Assembly: GCA_947631665.1 (NCBI GenBank)
Contig: CANRMF010000017.1
Location: forward strand, 1-40,983
Direction: 5' to 3'
Length of the DNA stretch: 40,983 nt
DNA from: an uncultured Lachnospiraceae bacterium
GTDB taxonomy: Bacteria; Bacillota; Clostridia; Lachnospirales; Lachnospiraceae
The translations under genes and the position numbers were made by a program. Shown piece after piece: positions 26,094 through 32,884 of this stretch; positions within the stretch are counted from its first letter, which is position 1, and each line of letters starts with the position of its first letter. The notes below the pieces were generated by a model, which ran no database searches, had not been told where the DNA came from, and saw only the letters and a program-made list of their open reading frames with translations.

Positions 26094-26396
26094 TTACTTC
26101 ACCTCCATAGAAATTGCACCGAACGGACAGGCTTTAATGCAGATTCCACAGCCCTTGCAATGGTCATAATCGATTGCCTGCCGCTGATAATCCTTTACCG
26201 GAATTGCACTGTCCGGACAAACCGGAACGCACAGCAGACATTGTTTACATTTTTCTTCATCAATCACCGGAGCAACGCTCGTCCAGTCGCCTGTGATAAA
26301 CTCTTTCGTCGTTCCACAGCCCACAATGGTATTTCCTCTGGTCACGTCCTGCCATGCGACGTCCTGCCCCAGCTTTGTAATATCTGATTTTGCCAT
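26094..26396 (-). CDS. porD: 2-oxoacid:ferredoxin oxidoreductase, delta (ferredoxin-like) subunit
   Basis: A 100-residue electron-transfer subunit with two 4Fe-4S binding motifs: CKQCLLCVPVCP (about residues 46-57) and CKGCGICIKACP (about 79-90). Electrons from the ThDP site leave through it to free ferredoxin. The ATG follows the porG TAA with no gap (TAAATG), so translation is probably coupled. The N-terminal 40 residues (TSVAPVIDEEK) are typical of PorD rather than a free ferredoxin. Confidence 0.93.
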   Translation of the reverse strand: MAKSDITKLGQDVAWQDVTRGNTIVGCGTTKEFITGDWTSVAPVIDEEKCKQCLLCVPVCPDSAIPVKDYQRQAIDYDHCKGCGICIKACPFGAISMEVK

Positions 26397-26969
26397 TTAC
26401 TGAACCTCCTTTAATGCTTTTTTCAGCGCGTTCATGTTGCCCTCGATGACTTCCGGCTTCTTTGCAAATTTATGCTCGAAAGAACCCTGCATTTCTTTTA
26501 AGAATGTTTCATCGTCAATCACGCCGGTCACTTTGACAATCGCTGCCAGCATCGGTGTGTTCGGAAAGTTTTTTCCGAGTGTATCAATCGCAATCTGTCT
26601 TGCGTCAATCGTATAGACTTTTCCTTCATAGCCTTTGAGAAACGGTATAATTTCCTCTTTGCTTTTTGCTGTGTTAATTAAAATCGCGCCGTCTTTGCGG
26701 AGACCTTTCGTCACATCAACACATTCCAACAGCGTTTCATCTACAACGACGACATACTGCGGGTCATAGATATTGGAATGAACGCGGATCGGCTTGTCGC
26801 TGATTCTGTCATACGCAGTAATCGGCGCGCCCATTCGCTCCGGCCCGTATTCCGGAAATCCCTGTGCGTTTTTTCCGGTCTTAAACGCCACTTCCGCTAA
26901 AAGAAGCGCCGCTGTTTTCGCGCCCTGTCCGCCGCGACCATGCCATCTGATTTCAAGAGTATTGCTCAT
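26397..26969 (-). CDS. porG: 2-oxoacid:ferredoxin oxidoreductase, gamma subunit
   Basis: A 190-residue subunit of the four-part oxidoreductase with the family hallmarks IRWHGRGGQGAKTAALLLAE (about 7-26), FPEYGPERMGAPITAYDRIS and NTPMLAAIVKVTG. It is first in porG-porD-porA-porB. AAGGAAAAAG lies upstream of the ATG, and a promoter with extended -10 lies about 100 bp upstream. Split four-subunit enzymes coexist with, or replace, the single-chain NifJ type in Clostridia; no nifJ lies in this window. Confidence 0.92.
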   Translation of the reverse strand: MSNTLEIRWHGRGGQGAKTAALLLAEVAFKTGKNAQGFPEYGPERMGAPITAYDRISDKPIRVHSNIYDPQYVVVVDETLLECVDVTKGLRKDGAILINTAKSKEEIIPFLKGYEGKVYTIDARQIAIDTLGKNFPNTPMLAAIVKVTGVIDDETFLKEMQGSFEHKFAKKPEVIEGNMNALKKALKEVQ

Positions 26970-27071
26970 ATCTTTTTCCTTCTTTTTCTTTTCTTATCTG
27001 AATTGATTGTATCGGACGTCCGAAAACCGACGCCGATATTTTTGCTGTGTCGTTAAAAACACGCAATTTTT

Positions 27072-27099
27072 ATTATATCAAAGGTTGTCGCATTTTCAA
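27072..27099 (-). promoter_or_regulatory. por operon promoter (TTGAAA-N16-TATAAT, extended -10)
   Basis: On the minus strand TTGAAA (27094-27099) and TATAAT (27072-27077) are 16 bp apart, with TG one base before the -10. The leader is about 95 nt and contains a small GGACGTCC palindrome. The divergent acetyltransferase starts about 60 bp away. Confidence 0.75.
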
Positions 27100-27161
27100 G
27101 TTTTTTGTGCGAACCTTGTGGATATATTGACAAATTATAAATTCTAAGATAGGCTCTTGAT

Positions 27162-27581
27162 ATGATAAAAATACGAATTGGAACAGAGAATGATAAACAA
27201 AAATTAACAGACACTTATCCCTATGTAAAAAATGTAATCGGGGAAAATGGATATCTCCTGCTTGCAGAAAATGAAAATGAAACCGTTGGTTTTTTATGGG
27301 CTTTTAAAAGGAAAATACCGGCACCGGTAGAACGGGAAGAATTATTTATCAATGTTATAGATGTAATCCATACCAATTTACAAAGAAAAGGATTGGGTTC
27401 TAAAATGGTGCAGGAAATTATTAAGATTGCAAGAACTGAAAAAGTATATCAGGTTCGCGCATATTGTGAGATTGAGAATATTTCTTCGCACTCTTTATGG
27501 ATTAAAAACAATTTTTCAATCAGTCCAATCACCATGCCTGACGGTACTATTTCCGGCTCTTTTGTCAGTTATGTTTTATAA
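27162..27581 (+). CDS. GNAT-family N-acetyltransferase
   Basis: A 139-residue protein with the GNAT fold: an N-terminal strand (IKIRIGTENDKQKL), motif A with the acetyl-CoA-binding loop LQRKGLGSKMVQEII (about 73-87; Q-R-K-G-L-G pattern), and motif B with AYCEIENISSHSLWIKNNF (about 106-124). It transfers an acetyl group from acetyl-CoA to an unknown amine. It is divergent from the por operon. The Shine-Dalgarno signal is weak (AGATAGG), and no clear promoter was found. It faces the acylphosphatase gene tail to tail, without an obvious terminator between them. The substrate cannot be told from sequence. Confidence 0.85.
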   Translation: MIKIRIGTENDKQKLTDTYPYVKNVIGENGYLLLAENENETVGFLWAFKRKIPAPVEREELFINVIDVIHTNLQRKGLGSKMVQEIIKIARTEKVYQVRAYCEIENISSHSLWIKNNFSISPITMPDGTISGSFVSYVL

Positions 27582-27650
27582 ACGCATAATACGTCAACAG
27601 ATGTACACACTCAAAAACCGGAAAGCCGAAACGAATACCTACCAGAGAAA

Positions 27651-27926
27651 CTAATACCCGCGTACGGAAAAACTGTTTTCCTGTCTGGTATCCATAGACT
27701 TTGCTTCTATCGTATCAATGTCAATATAGCGCTGCTGCTTTAACTGTATAATCATCTGGTCAATATCCTCCAACGTACCCTGTACTTCCATCTCGACGCG
27801 CCCGTCATAGCAGTTGCGCACCCAGCCGGTCAGTCCCAAAGACTGCGCAATATAATACGCCTTATAGCGGAAACCGACGCCTTGCACCCTGCCTGAGAAA
27901 AATAGATGCTTCCTGATTTTATTCAT
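27651..27926 (-). CDS. acyP: Acylphosphatase
   Basis: This 91-residue enzyme hydrolyses the carboxyl-phosphate bond of acyl phosphates such as acetyl phosphate or 1,3-bisphosphoglycerate. The phosphate-binding loop GRVQGVGFR with its catalytic Arg (about 12-20), the catalytic Asn in WVRNCYDGRVE (about residue 36) and the end SFSVRGY are all present. The start MNKIRKHLFF has GGGAGG in front. A longer open frame upstream only translates 34-bp repeats and a terminator, so it was rejected. The leader is odd: three tandem repeats and a Rho-independent terminator lie between the likely promoter and the start codon, implying attenuation. Confidence 0.95.
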   Translation of the reverse strand: MNKIRKHLFFSGRVQGVGFRYKAYYIAQSLGLTGWVRNCYDGRVEMEVQGTLEDIDQMIIQLKQQRYIDIDTIEAKSMDTRQENSFSVRGY

Positions 27927-27952
27927 TTTTAATCCTCCCTGTCTTTGAATTG

Positions 27953-27981
27953 AAAAAAGCTGCGTATATTCCATACGCAGC
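27953..27981 (-). terminator. Terminator inside the acyP leader (possible attenuator)
   Basis: On the minus strand GCTGCGTAT-GGAAT-ATACGCAGC is a perfect 9-bp stem followed by TTTTTT. It ends only 27 nt before the acyP ATG, leaving no room for a promoter between. It either ends the upstream toxin-antitoxin transcript or attenuates acyP. Confidence 0.85.
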
Positions 27982-27990
27982 CAAAACAAT

Positions 27991-28092
27991 AACTTCCACT
28001 TTCGGTAGGACTCACCGCTTTTATAACTTCCACTTTCGGTAGGACTCACCGCTTTTATGACTTCCACTCTCGGTAGGACTCACCGCTTTTAT
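27991..28092 (-). repeat. Three 34-bp tandem repeats upstream of acyP
   Basis: Units at 27991-28024, 28025-28058 and 28059-28092. The first two are identical and the third differs at two positions. On the minus strand each starts with ATAAAAGCGG and contains CGGT-GAGTCCT-ACCG, a short hairpin. There are no spacers, so it is not a CRISPR array, and 34 is not a multiple of three, so it is not a protein repeat. Confidence 0.9.
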
Positions 28093-28117
28093 AGGAATAA
28101 TTTAAAATCACTCACAA
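28088..28117 (-). promoter_or_regulatory. Likely acyP promoter (TTGTGA-N18-TATAAA)
   Basis: On the minus strand TTGTGA (28112-28117) and TATAAA (28088-28093) are 18 bp apart, with the -10 formed by the edge of the outermost 34-bp repeat. Transcripts would cross all three repeats and the terminator before reaching acyP. Confidence 0.45.
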
Positions 28118-28144
28118 AATAATCGCCATATCTTTATTAGATAT

Positions 28145-28537
28145 TTACTTGTTCAAGAATTCATATAAAAGTGTTGGAGAAAGTATTACCGGCTTTTTAA
28201 TATCCGATTCTAAAAAATCTTTATCTCCTGTCACAAGAACATCTACATCATTATATAATGCATCACTTAAAACCGGAATATCCTTCTTATCTCTTACGGT
28301 TCCAAGTTCTTCTCCTGCACTCCTGCAAAACACAAAATCTAATGTTCGATAAAGAGAATAAACTTTTTCAACCTTTGCCGGCCATTTCATTTCAAGTTTA
28401 TCCTTAAATTCTTTATCCACATACTCTGAAACATATATATAATGCTTCGACTTAAATAATTCCTGCAACAATTCCCCTGCTTTTCCCCCAAACACAAATG
28501 CTGAAATCAGCACATTCGTGTCCAACATGATTTTCAT
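28145..28537 (-). CDS. PIN-domain toxin of a type II toxin-antitoxin pair
   Basis: A 130-residue PIN-family nuclease of the kind annotated as putative toxin-antitoxin toxin. The acidic metal site is visible: D6 in LDTNVLISA, an acidic residue near 38-43 (SEYVDKEF), D86 in DKKDIPVL, and D105/D107 in VTGDKDFL. Such toxins cut RNA, often tRNA or mRNA. Its ATG overlaps the stop of the upstream antitoxin gene as ATGA, the usual arrangement for coupled translation with antitoxin made first. No active-site residue is missing. RNA target unknown. Confidence 0.85.
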   Translation of the reverse strand: MKIMLDTNVLISAFVFGGKAGELLQELFKSKHYIYVSEYVDKEFKDKLEMKWPAKVEKVYSLYRTLDFVFCRSAGEELGTVRDKKDIPVLSDALYNDVDVLVTGDKDFLESDIKKPVILSPTLLYEFLNK

Positions 28538-28773
28538 AAGCCCATTCTTTCCCTTCTAAACTCAGCCATGTCTTTAATCATACTCTCCTCAGAATCCCAG
28601 CCCTGATCATCGGAAAACATACCCTGAATCTCTTTTAATGTTGTAACACTTTTCTGCGCTCTTTCTGTTTTCCTAGAGTTTGAAAGAAATTCAATAAACC
28701 TAATTGCCACGTCGTAATCATCATCATTTAATGTACTGAGTAAATTATCAACTGTTACTGCTTTTGGTGACAT
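28534..28773 (-). CDS. Antitoxin partner of the PIN toxin
   Basis: A 79-residue acidic protein beginning MSPKAVTVDNLLSTLNDDD. A helical middle (DVAIRFIEFLSNSRK) and a C-terminal toxin-binding-like tail (GWDSEESMIKDMAEFRRERM) follow. An ATG six codons upstream contains the Shine-Dalgarno sequence itself (ATGAAGGAGG), so the start with AAGGAGG in front was chosen. It overlaps the toxin gene by 4 nt. The antitoxin role rests on size, charge, order and the partner; the DNA-binding fold is not recognisable with certainty. Confidence 0.75.
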   Translation of the reverse strand: MSPKAVTVDNLLSTLNDDDYDVAIRFIEFLSNSRKTERAQKSVTTLKEIQGMFSDDQGWDSEESMIKDMAEFRRERMGL

Positions 28774-29120
28774 AATGCTTACCTCCTTCATCTCTTTTTA
28801 TTTATTATAACGAATATTTTGCGATTATACTACCATTTCTTTTCTTTTAAAAAATACAATTATTTTTGCCACGAAGTATATGTTCTTTTTTATCATAAAT
28901 ACTTTCGGATAAAATATCTATTGCTTGAATAAACAAAATATTTTCCTTATTTTTGTATATCATTACATAAATTGCATTTTAAATGTTACTTATTTTAATT
29001 ATAAAAGTTTATGTAAACCTGATTGAACTTTTTTTAATTTTCGTGCAACAATTTCCAAAATATACTACACTATATCTGTGAAGGTATTAAAGCTTTATTA
29101 CCAGATAAAGAGGTAGCGAT
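28774..29120. other. Gene-free AT-rich gap with divergent promoters
   Basis: On the minus side TATAAT occurs at 28804-28809 and again at 28824-28829, upstream of the antitoxin gene, without convincing -35 hexamers. On the plus side a TATACT hexamer (29061-29066) and a GTTTATGTAAAC palindrome (29007-29018) lie upstream of the sigma factor gene. The middle (28840-29000) shows no open frame, repeat or hairpin of note. Confidence 0.45.
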
Positions 29121-29666
29121 ATGACATACGACAGAAAATATGTAATTGCTTCGATGGAAGGCGACCAGACGGCATTTGCCCTGCTCTATGATGAGATTTA
29201 TTCTGATTTGTACCGCATGGCAGTTTATATGTCGGGCAGTACGGCTGTTGCCGAAGACCTTGTGAGTGAGACAGTTCTTGCGGCATATCAGGGAATTGCC
29301 GGTTTGAAATCGCCGGATTCATTTGAAGCATGGATTTTTAAAATCCTTTCCACTACGGTAAGACGGAGTTTCCACCGGAAATATCACAGTTTTTCCATCT
29401 ACAATCCAAACGCCGTAACGCCGGATTGCATTGCGCAAAAGGGATTGGATTTGACCGGCAATGAAATTGTAAAAATGGATTTGCTTCGGGCAGTTGCAAA
29501 ATTAAAGCATACAGACCGTCTGATTATTTCCCTGTGCGTACTGGAGGGGTATTCAAGCCGCGAGGTTTCTCAAATTCTTTCCATGAACGCAGCAACCGTC
29601 CGATCCCGTCTGAACCGCAGCCTGAAAAAATTGAGAAATGAATTGGAGGAACATGGTTATGAGTAA
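29121..29666 (+). CDS. ECF-type RNA polymerase sigma factor
   Basis: A 181-residue sigma-70-family protein with region 2 at about 10-80 (DQTAFALLYDEIYSDLYRMAVYM..AEDLVSETVLAAYQ, then a WIFKILSTT segment that binds core and the -10). Region 4 lies at about 118-172 (KLKHTDRLIISLCVLEGYSSREVSQILSMNAATVRSRLNRS, the HTH for the -35). There is no region 3, as is usual for ECF sigmas. AGAGGT precedes the ATG. The next gene overlaps by 8 nt and encodes a single-TM protein with a cytoplasmic N-terminus, the classic place of an anti-sigma factor. So this sigma is probably held at the membrane and released by an extracytoplasmic signal. Its regulon is unknown. Confidence 0.9.
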   Translation: MTYDRKYVIASMEGDQTAFALLYDEIYSDLYRMAVYMSGSTAVAEDLVSETVLAAYQGIAGLKSPDSFEAWIFKILSTTVRRSFHRKYHSFSIYNPNAVTPDCIAQKGLDLTGNEIVKMDLLRAVAKLKHTDRLIISLCVLEGYSSREVSQILSMNAATVRSRLNRSLKKLRNELEEHGYE

Positions 29667-31980
29667 ATACTTTCATCAGGATATCGAACAGGAAAATCAA
29701 GAAATTGCCGACAGGCTCTTGGCGGAAAGTCAGAATATTCCGATTCCGGAACATCAACCGTTGGAGGAACTGTTAAGCGGTACAAAGAGAAGTATTCCTG
29801 AGGAAAAAACGCCGCAGAAATTCCGGCAGAATAAAAAGAAGGCGACCGCGCTTGCTGCCTGTCTGCTGCTTCTGGTTGGTATCGGAAGTATGCAGTTTGT
29901 AAAACAGGCTGCAGACAACGCTTCCCTTACTGAAAGAGCCTCTGTTTCATTGGCAGAGAACGCCACAGACGACATTCCTGCGCGCATGGCGACAGATTAT
30001 GACCAAATTTATAAAGCATTTCAAAATACTGTTTTTGCCGCTTCCTTTTCCCAATCAGGCAGTCATGATATTGCCAAAGAATCTCTCTCAAAGACCGGCC
30101 TGATGGATACATCGTCTGCTACCGGCATGGATTACAGCACCACGAATGTACAGACAGACGGAATTGACGAGGACGACTTGGCAAAAACTGACGGGACGTA
30201 TATTTACTCCGTCAAACAAACCGACCGGAAAAGTATCATTTACATTACAAAGGCAGAAAAAACGGCCACCCGCACGATATCTTCCATAACGGTTTCCCGT
30301 TTGCCAAAAAAAAGCAGCGACGCGGTAACGTTTCATGGAATTTACCTTTATGACCACTATCTGGCTGCTCTCTACACCAGAAATCAGTATGACACAAAAA
30401 AAGACATACAAAATATTAACCCTTTTATTCAGTCGTCCTTTTCAAAAACCGATGATGTTTTATACCCGTCCAAATCAACCGTTATCATAAAAGTTTATGA
30501 TATCGCGGACAGGGCAGATCCAAAACTGCTGCACACAAACCGGCAGGAAGGCTCTTACGTTTCTTCCCGAATGAAAGACGCCCATTTATACACCGTCACT
30601 GCAAAATCTGCCGATATCTCTGAAAAAGTTTTTGATTATCCGGCCGCATATAATGATGAATATACTGCTTTCTATTATGATGAAACCTGTATTCCGGAAA
30701 TTAACGGGGAAAAAATTCCGGCAAAAAATATTTATCTGCCGAATAAGATTGACGTTGCCGGATTCAGCATTGCAACCGTTCTCGATGTAACGGACAGCTC
30801 TGACTTTCAAAATCTGGTTTCCGTTGCCGGAACATGCGACCAGATTTATGTCAGCGCCGACAACCTGTATCTGATTAACAACTATTACGACACTGTGGAT
30901 TTATCCGAAGAAGAAAATCCATTTCAGAATAAGAAGCTTAAAAAGGGACGTTTGGTGGAAGAAGATCTCCGCAATTTAAAAAAGCAGATTCAAGACGCCA
31001 ATCCCGATATTTCCATTGAAAATATCAAAGAAGAAGTCTACCGCAGGGATATCGAGTCGGTTTCTTTCGTCAACATTGTAAAATACCGCTATGACAAAGA
31101 CCGGCTTTCCTTTGTGGCGGAGAACAATTTTGCCGGTACTGCTTACAACAACTTATTTTTTGATGAAAAAGAAGACTATCTGCGCTTTGTATCTTCAGTA
31201 GAACCGGAGTTTCACGCGGGATTTCAAATCAACCTGTATGATGAGAAAAACCGTCTGCTGAATTCTTATTACGAAAGCCGCAGATATCAAGATGAGCCGC
31301 TTACTTCGCAGGTGACGGTGCTTGACGGGAATTTAAACCGGATTGCGCTGATTGACCATCTGGCAAAGGGGGAAACGCTGTATGCCGCGCGCTATCTGGG
31401 CGATTACGGATACTTTGTGACGTTTGAAGAAACAGATCCCCTGTTTTGTGTAGATTTCAGCGACATCAGAAATCCAAAAATCACAGCCAAGCTGAAGCTT
31501 CCGGGCTACTCCTCCTATCTCGGATTTTATGGCAGTGACCTGCTCTTGGGGTTCGGCGCTGAAGATAAAGATGACCGCTCGTTACTGAAGCTTGAAATGT
31601 ACGACGTTTCCAATGGAAATGCCCTCCGGCAGGCGAAGCGGTATGTCGGAAAAAAAGACGCCTACTCCCCTGCACTTTATGACTACAAAGCGCTTCTGAC
31701 AGACGCAGGAAAAAATCTCATCGGCTTTTATTATGATGACGATATCGGCAGTGGAAATGAATATGTCCTGCAGTCTTATTACGCGCTGTATTCGTACAAA
31801 AACAAAAAGTTTTCGCGCATTGCAAACATTCCTCTGAAAGATTGTCAGTCAGACAATATTAAGGGACTCTATATCGGGCATTATTTCTATGTCGTTGACT
31901 GTGATTATGGCATTTACGCTTTTGACCTTATGAAGCCTGAATTTTATCAGACGAATGAATTTTCCGCGCCAGATAAATAA
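29659..31980 (+). CDS. Membrane-anchored beta-propeller protein, probable anti-sigma factor
   Basis: The product is 773 residues. A cytoplasmic N-terminus of about 60 residues (HQDIEQENQEIADRLLAES) is followed by one TM segment near 62-80 (TALAACLLLLVGIGSMQFV). A long extracytoplasmic region follows with TNVQTDGIDEDDLAKTDG (about 162-179), the signature at the start of the Beta_propel (PF09826) family, and repeated YLGDYGYFVTF-like blades. The start was set at the third in-frame ATG, 9 nt after GGAGG, giving an 8-nt overlap with the sigma gene. Overlap, topology and neighbour make it a likely anti-sigma sensor; the N-terminus does not clearly show a zinc anti-sigma motif. Its 3' end overlaps the convergent transporter gene by 53 bp. 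Confidence 0.85.
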   Translation: MSKYFHQDIEQENQEIADRLLAESQNIPIPEHQPLEELLSGTKRSIPEEKTPQKFRQNKKKATALAACLLLLVGIGSMQFVKQAADNASLTERASVSLAENATDDIPARMATDYDQIYKAFQNTVFAASFSQSGSHDIAKESLSKTGLMDTSSATGMDYSTTNVQTDGIDEDDLAKTDGTYIYSVKQTDRKSIIYITKAEKTATRTISSITVSRLPKKSSDAVTFHGIYLYDHYLAALYTRNQYDTKKDIQNINPFIQSSFSKTDDVLYPSKSTVIIKVYDIADRADPKLLHTNRQEGSYVSSRMKDAHLYTVTAKSADISEKVFDYPAAYNDEYTAFYYDETCIPEINGEKIPAKNIYLPNKIDVAGFSIATVLDVTDSSDFQNLVSVAGTCDQIYVSADNLYLINNYYDTVDLSEEENPFQNKKLKKGRLVEEDLRNLKKQIQDANPDISIENIKEEVYRRDIESVSFVNIVKYRYDKDRLSFVAENNFAGTAYNNLFFDEKEDYLRFVSSVEPEFHAGFQINLYDEKNRLLNSYYESRRYQDEPLTSQVTVLDGNLNRIALIDHLAKGETLYAARYLGDYGYFVTFEETDPLFCVDFSDIRNPKITAKLKLPGYSSYLGFYGSDLLLGFGAEDKDDRSLLKLEMYDVSNGNALRQAKRYVGKKDAYSPALYDYKALLTDAGKNLIGFYYDDDIGSGNEYVLQSYYALYSYKNKKFSRIANIPLKDCQSDNIKGLYIGHYFYVVDCDYGIYAFDLMKPEFYQTNEFSAPDK

Positions 31981-32635
31981 ACGGAGTATCCGCAAGGCTT
32001 GTGAAAATAAAAATCACATAACTTGAGATGACAATACTCCAAAGCGTTTTGAGGTCATAAACGCCGGCAAAAGCTCCTGTGGTAAACAGCAGATTGTTTA
32101 AAAACTGTGAAATCAGTGTAGAACCGTTATTTCTGACCCAGAGATATTTTTTGCTGTCGCCGCAGAGCTTTTCCGTAAAGTTCCACCACTTGTGATATGC
32201 CCAGACGTCAAACCGCTGTACAATGGCATAGACAATCAGGCTTGCCAGCATTGTACGGGGAGTGTTGGAAAAAATTGCTTTCATCGAGGTCATTGCCTGA
32301 TCGGAAGCGGCCGGCGTATATAAAAGCCACCACTGGGAAAATACGATAAAGGCAATGGACGTGGCAACGCCGATATTCACCGCTCTTTTTGCATCGCTCT
32401 TTCCATAAATTTCGCTGATAATGTCCGTTACCAGAAACGTTGATGCAAACAGCACGTTTCCCAGCGTCATCTCCATTCCAAAAGCCTTAACTAAAATCAG
32501 CACTTCAATATTCGCCGCGATTGTCGCGATTGCCGTAAAACAGTACAAGCCCTGTTTTCCAAATAATTTAAAAAATAAAAGTTCTGCTCCGTAAATAATA
32601 AATACAGATAAAATCAGTAAAATTTCGTTGTTCAT
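31928..32635 (-). CDS. Queuosine precursor transporter (YhhQ/VUT family)
   Basis: A 235-residue integral membrane protein of the VUT_1 family (PF02592) with about six TM helices. Hallmarks are VTDIISEIYGKSDAKRAVNIGV (about 66-87), a FSQWWLLY segment, YAIVQRFDVWAYHKWW, and RNNGSTLISQFLNNLLFTTGAF. It imports preQ0/preQ1 or queuine for tRNA queuosine. The start MNNEILLIL has AAGGAG in front; a longer upstream frame was rejected. A preQ1-I-type aptamer and two terminators lie upstream, just after rpoC, which supports the substrate. The last 53 bp overlap the 3' end of the convergent beta-propeller gene. Confidence 0.9.
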   Translation of the reverse strand: MNNEILLILSVFIIYGAELLFFKLFGKQGLYCFTAIATIAANIEVLILVKAFGMEMTLGNVLFASTFLVTDIISEIYGKSDAKRAVNIGVATSIAFIVFSQWWLLYTPAASDQAMTSMKAIFSNTPRTMLASLIVYAIVQRFDVWAYHKWWNFTEKLCGDSKKYLWVRNNGSTLISQFLNNLLFTTGAFAGVYDLKTLWSIVISSYVIFIFTSLADTPFIYLARKIHSSDKIQAS

Positions 32636-32751
32636 TTTCTTTCTGCTCCTTTGTATATTCTTTTCATGACATTGTTTTGAGATAGAACTATGAAAGCGCC
32701 GTTTTTTTACATAAAAACTCCGCAATCATAAACAGGGCAGTCCGTACAAAC

Positions 32752-32785
32752 AAAAAAAGAGTTCCTGTACTAAGGAACTCTTTTT
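32752..32785 (-). terminator. Terminator T2, the likely riboswitch-controlled terminator
   Basis: On the minus strand GAGTTCC-TTAGTACA-GGAACTC is followed by seven T residues. Its 5' arm and loop contain CCTTAGT, the exact complement of the ACTAAGG tail of the upstream aptamer, so the two pairings exclude each other. It also has A and T runs on both sides and could work on the plus strand. Confidence 0.85.
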
Positions 32786-32804
32786 GATACACTTCAATGA
32801 GAAC

Positions 32805-32830
32805 AAAAATGAACCGGCCGGTTCATTTTT
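32805..32830. terminator. Terminator T1, 26-bp perfect palindrome after the aptamer
   Basis: AAAAATGAACCGG-CCGGTTCATTTTT is a perfect palindrome; the RNA stem TGAACC-GGCC-GGTTCA is followed by TTTTTG. It may be the general rpoBC terminator, working in both directions, or part of the riboswitch platform. Confidence 0.75.
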
Positions 32831-32838
32831 GCTTCAGC

Positions 32839-32879
32839 CCTTAGTTTTGTTTATAGACAGGATGGTTCCGAACTGTCTG
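32839..32879 (-). ncRNA. preQ1-I-type riboswitch aptamer
   Basis: On the minus strand the P1 stem is GACAG (32877-32873) with CTGTC (32860-32856). The loop opens with TTC and closes with ATCC, and the A-rich tail TATAAACAAAACTAAGG supplies the CTAAGG that forms the pseudoknot. This is the known preQ1 class I layout. It sits 5' of a queuosine precursor transporter gene, as such riboswitches often do. P1 starts 7 nt after the rpoC stop, so no promoter fits between them. With preQ1 bound, ACTAAGG is held in the pseudoknot and T2 can form; without it ACTAAGG may pair with CCTTAGT and prevent T2. Confidence 0.85.
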
Positions 32880-32884
32880 TTATT

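Noticed and set aside
27927-28067. N-terminal extension of acylphosphatase
   Set aside because: The extra 47 codons run through the 34-bp repeats and a terminator. The internal ATG has a strong ribosome-binding site and gives the normal family length.
27991-28092. CRISPR array
   Set aside because: The three 34-bp units are directly adjacent with no spacers, and no cas gene is in the window.
29024-29045. ECF-type autoregulated promoter (TGAAC..CGT) before the sigma gene
   Set aside because: The spacing between the two motifs is about 4 nt too short compared with known ECF promoters.
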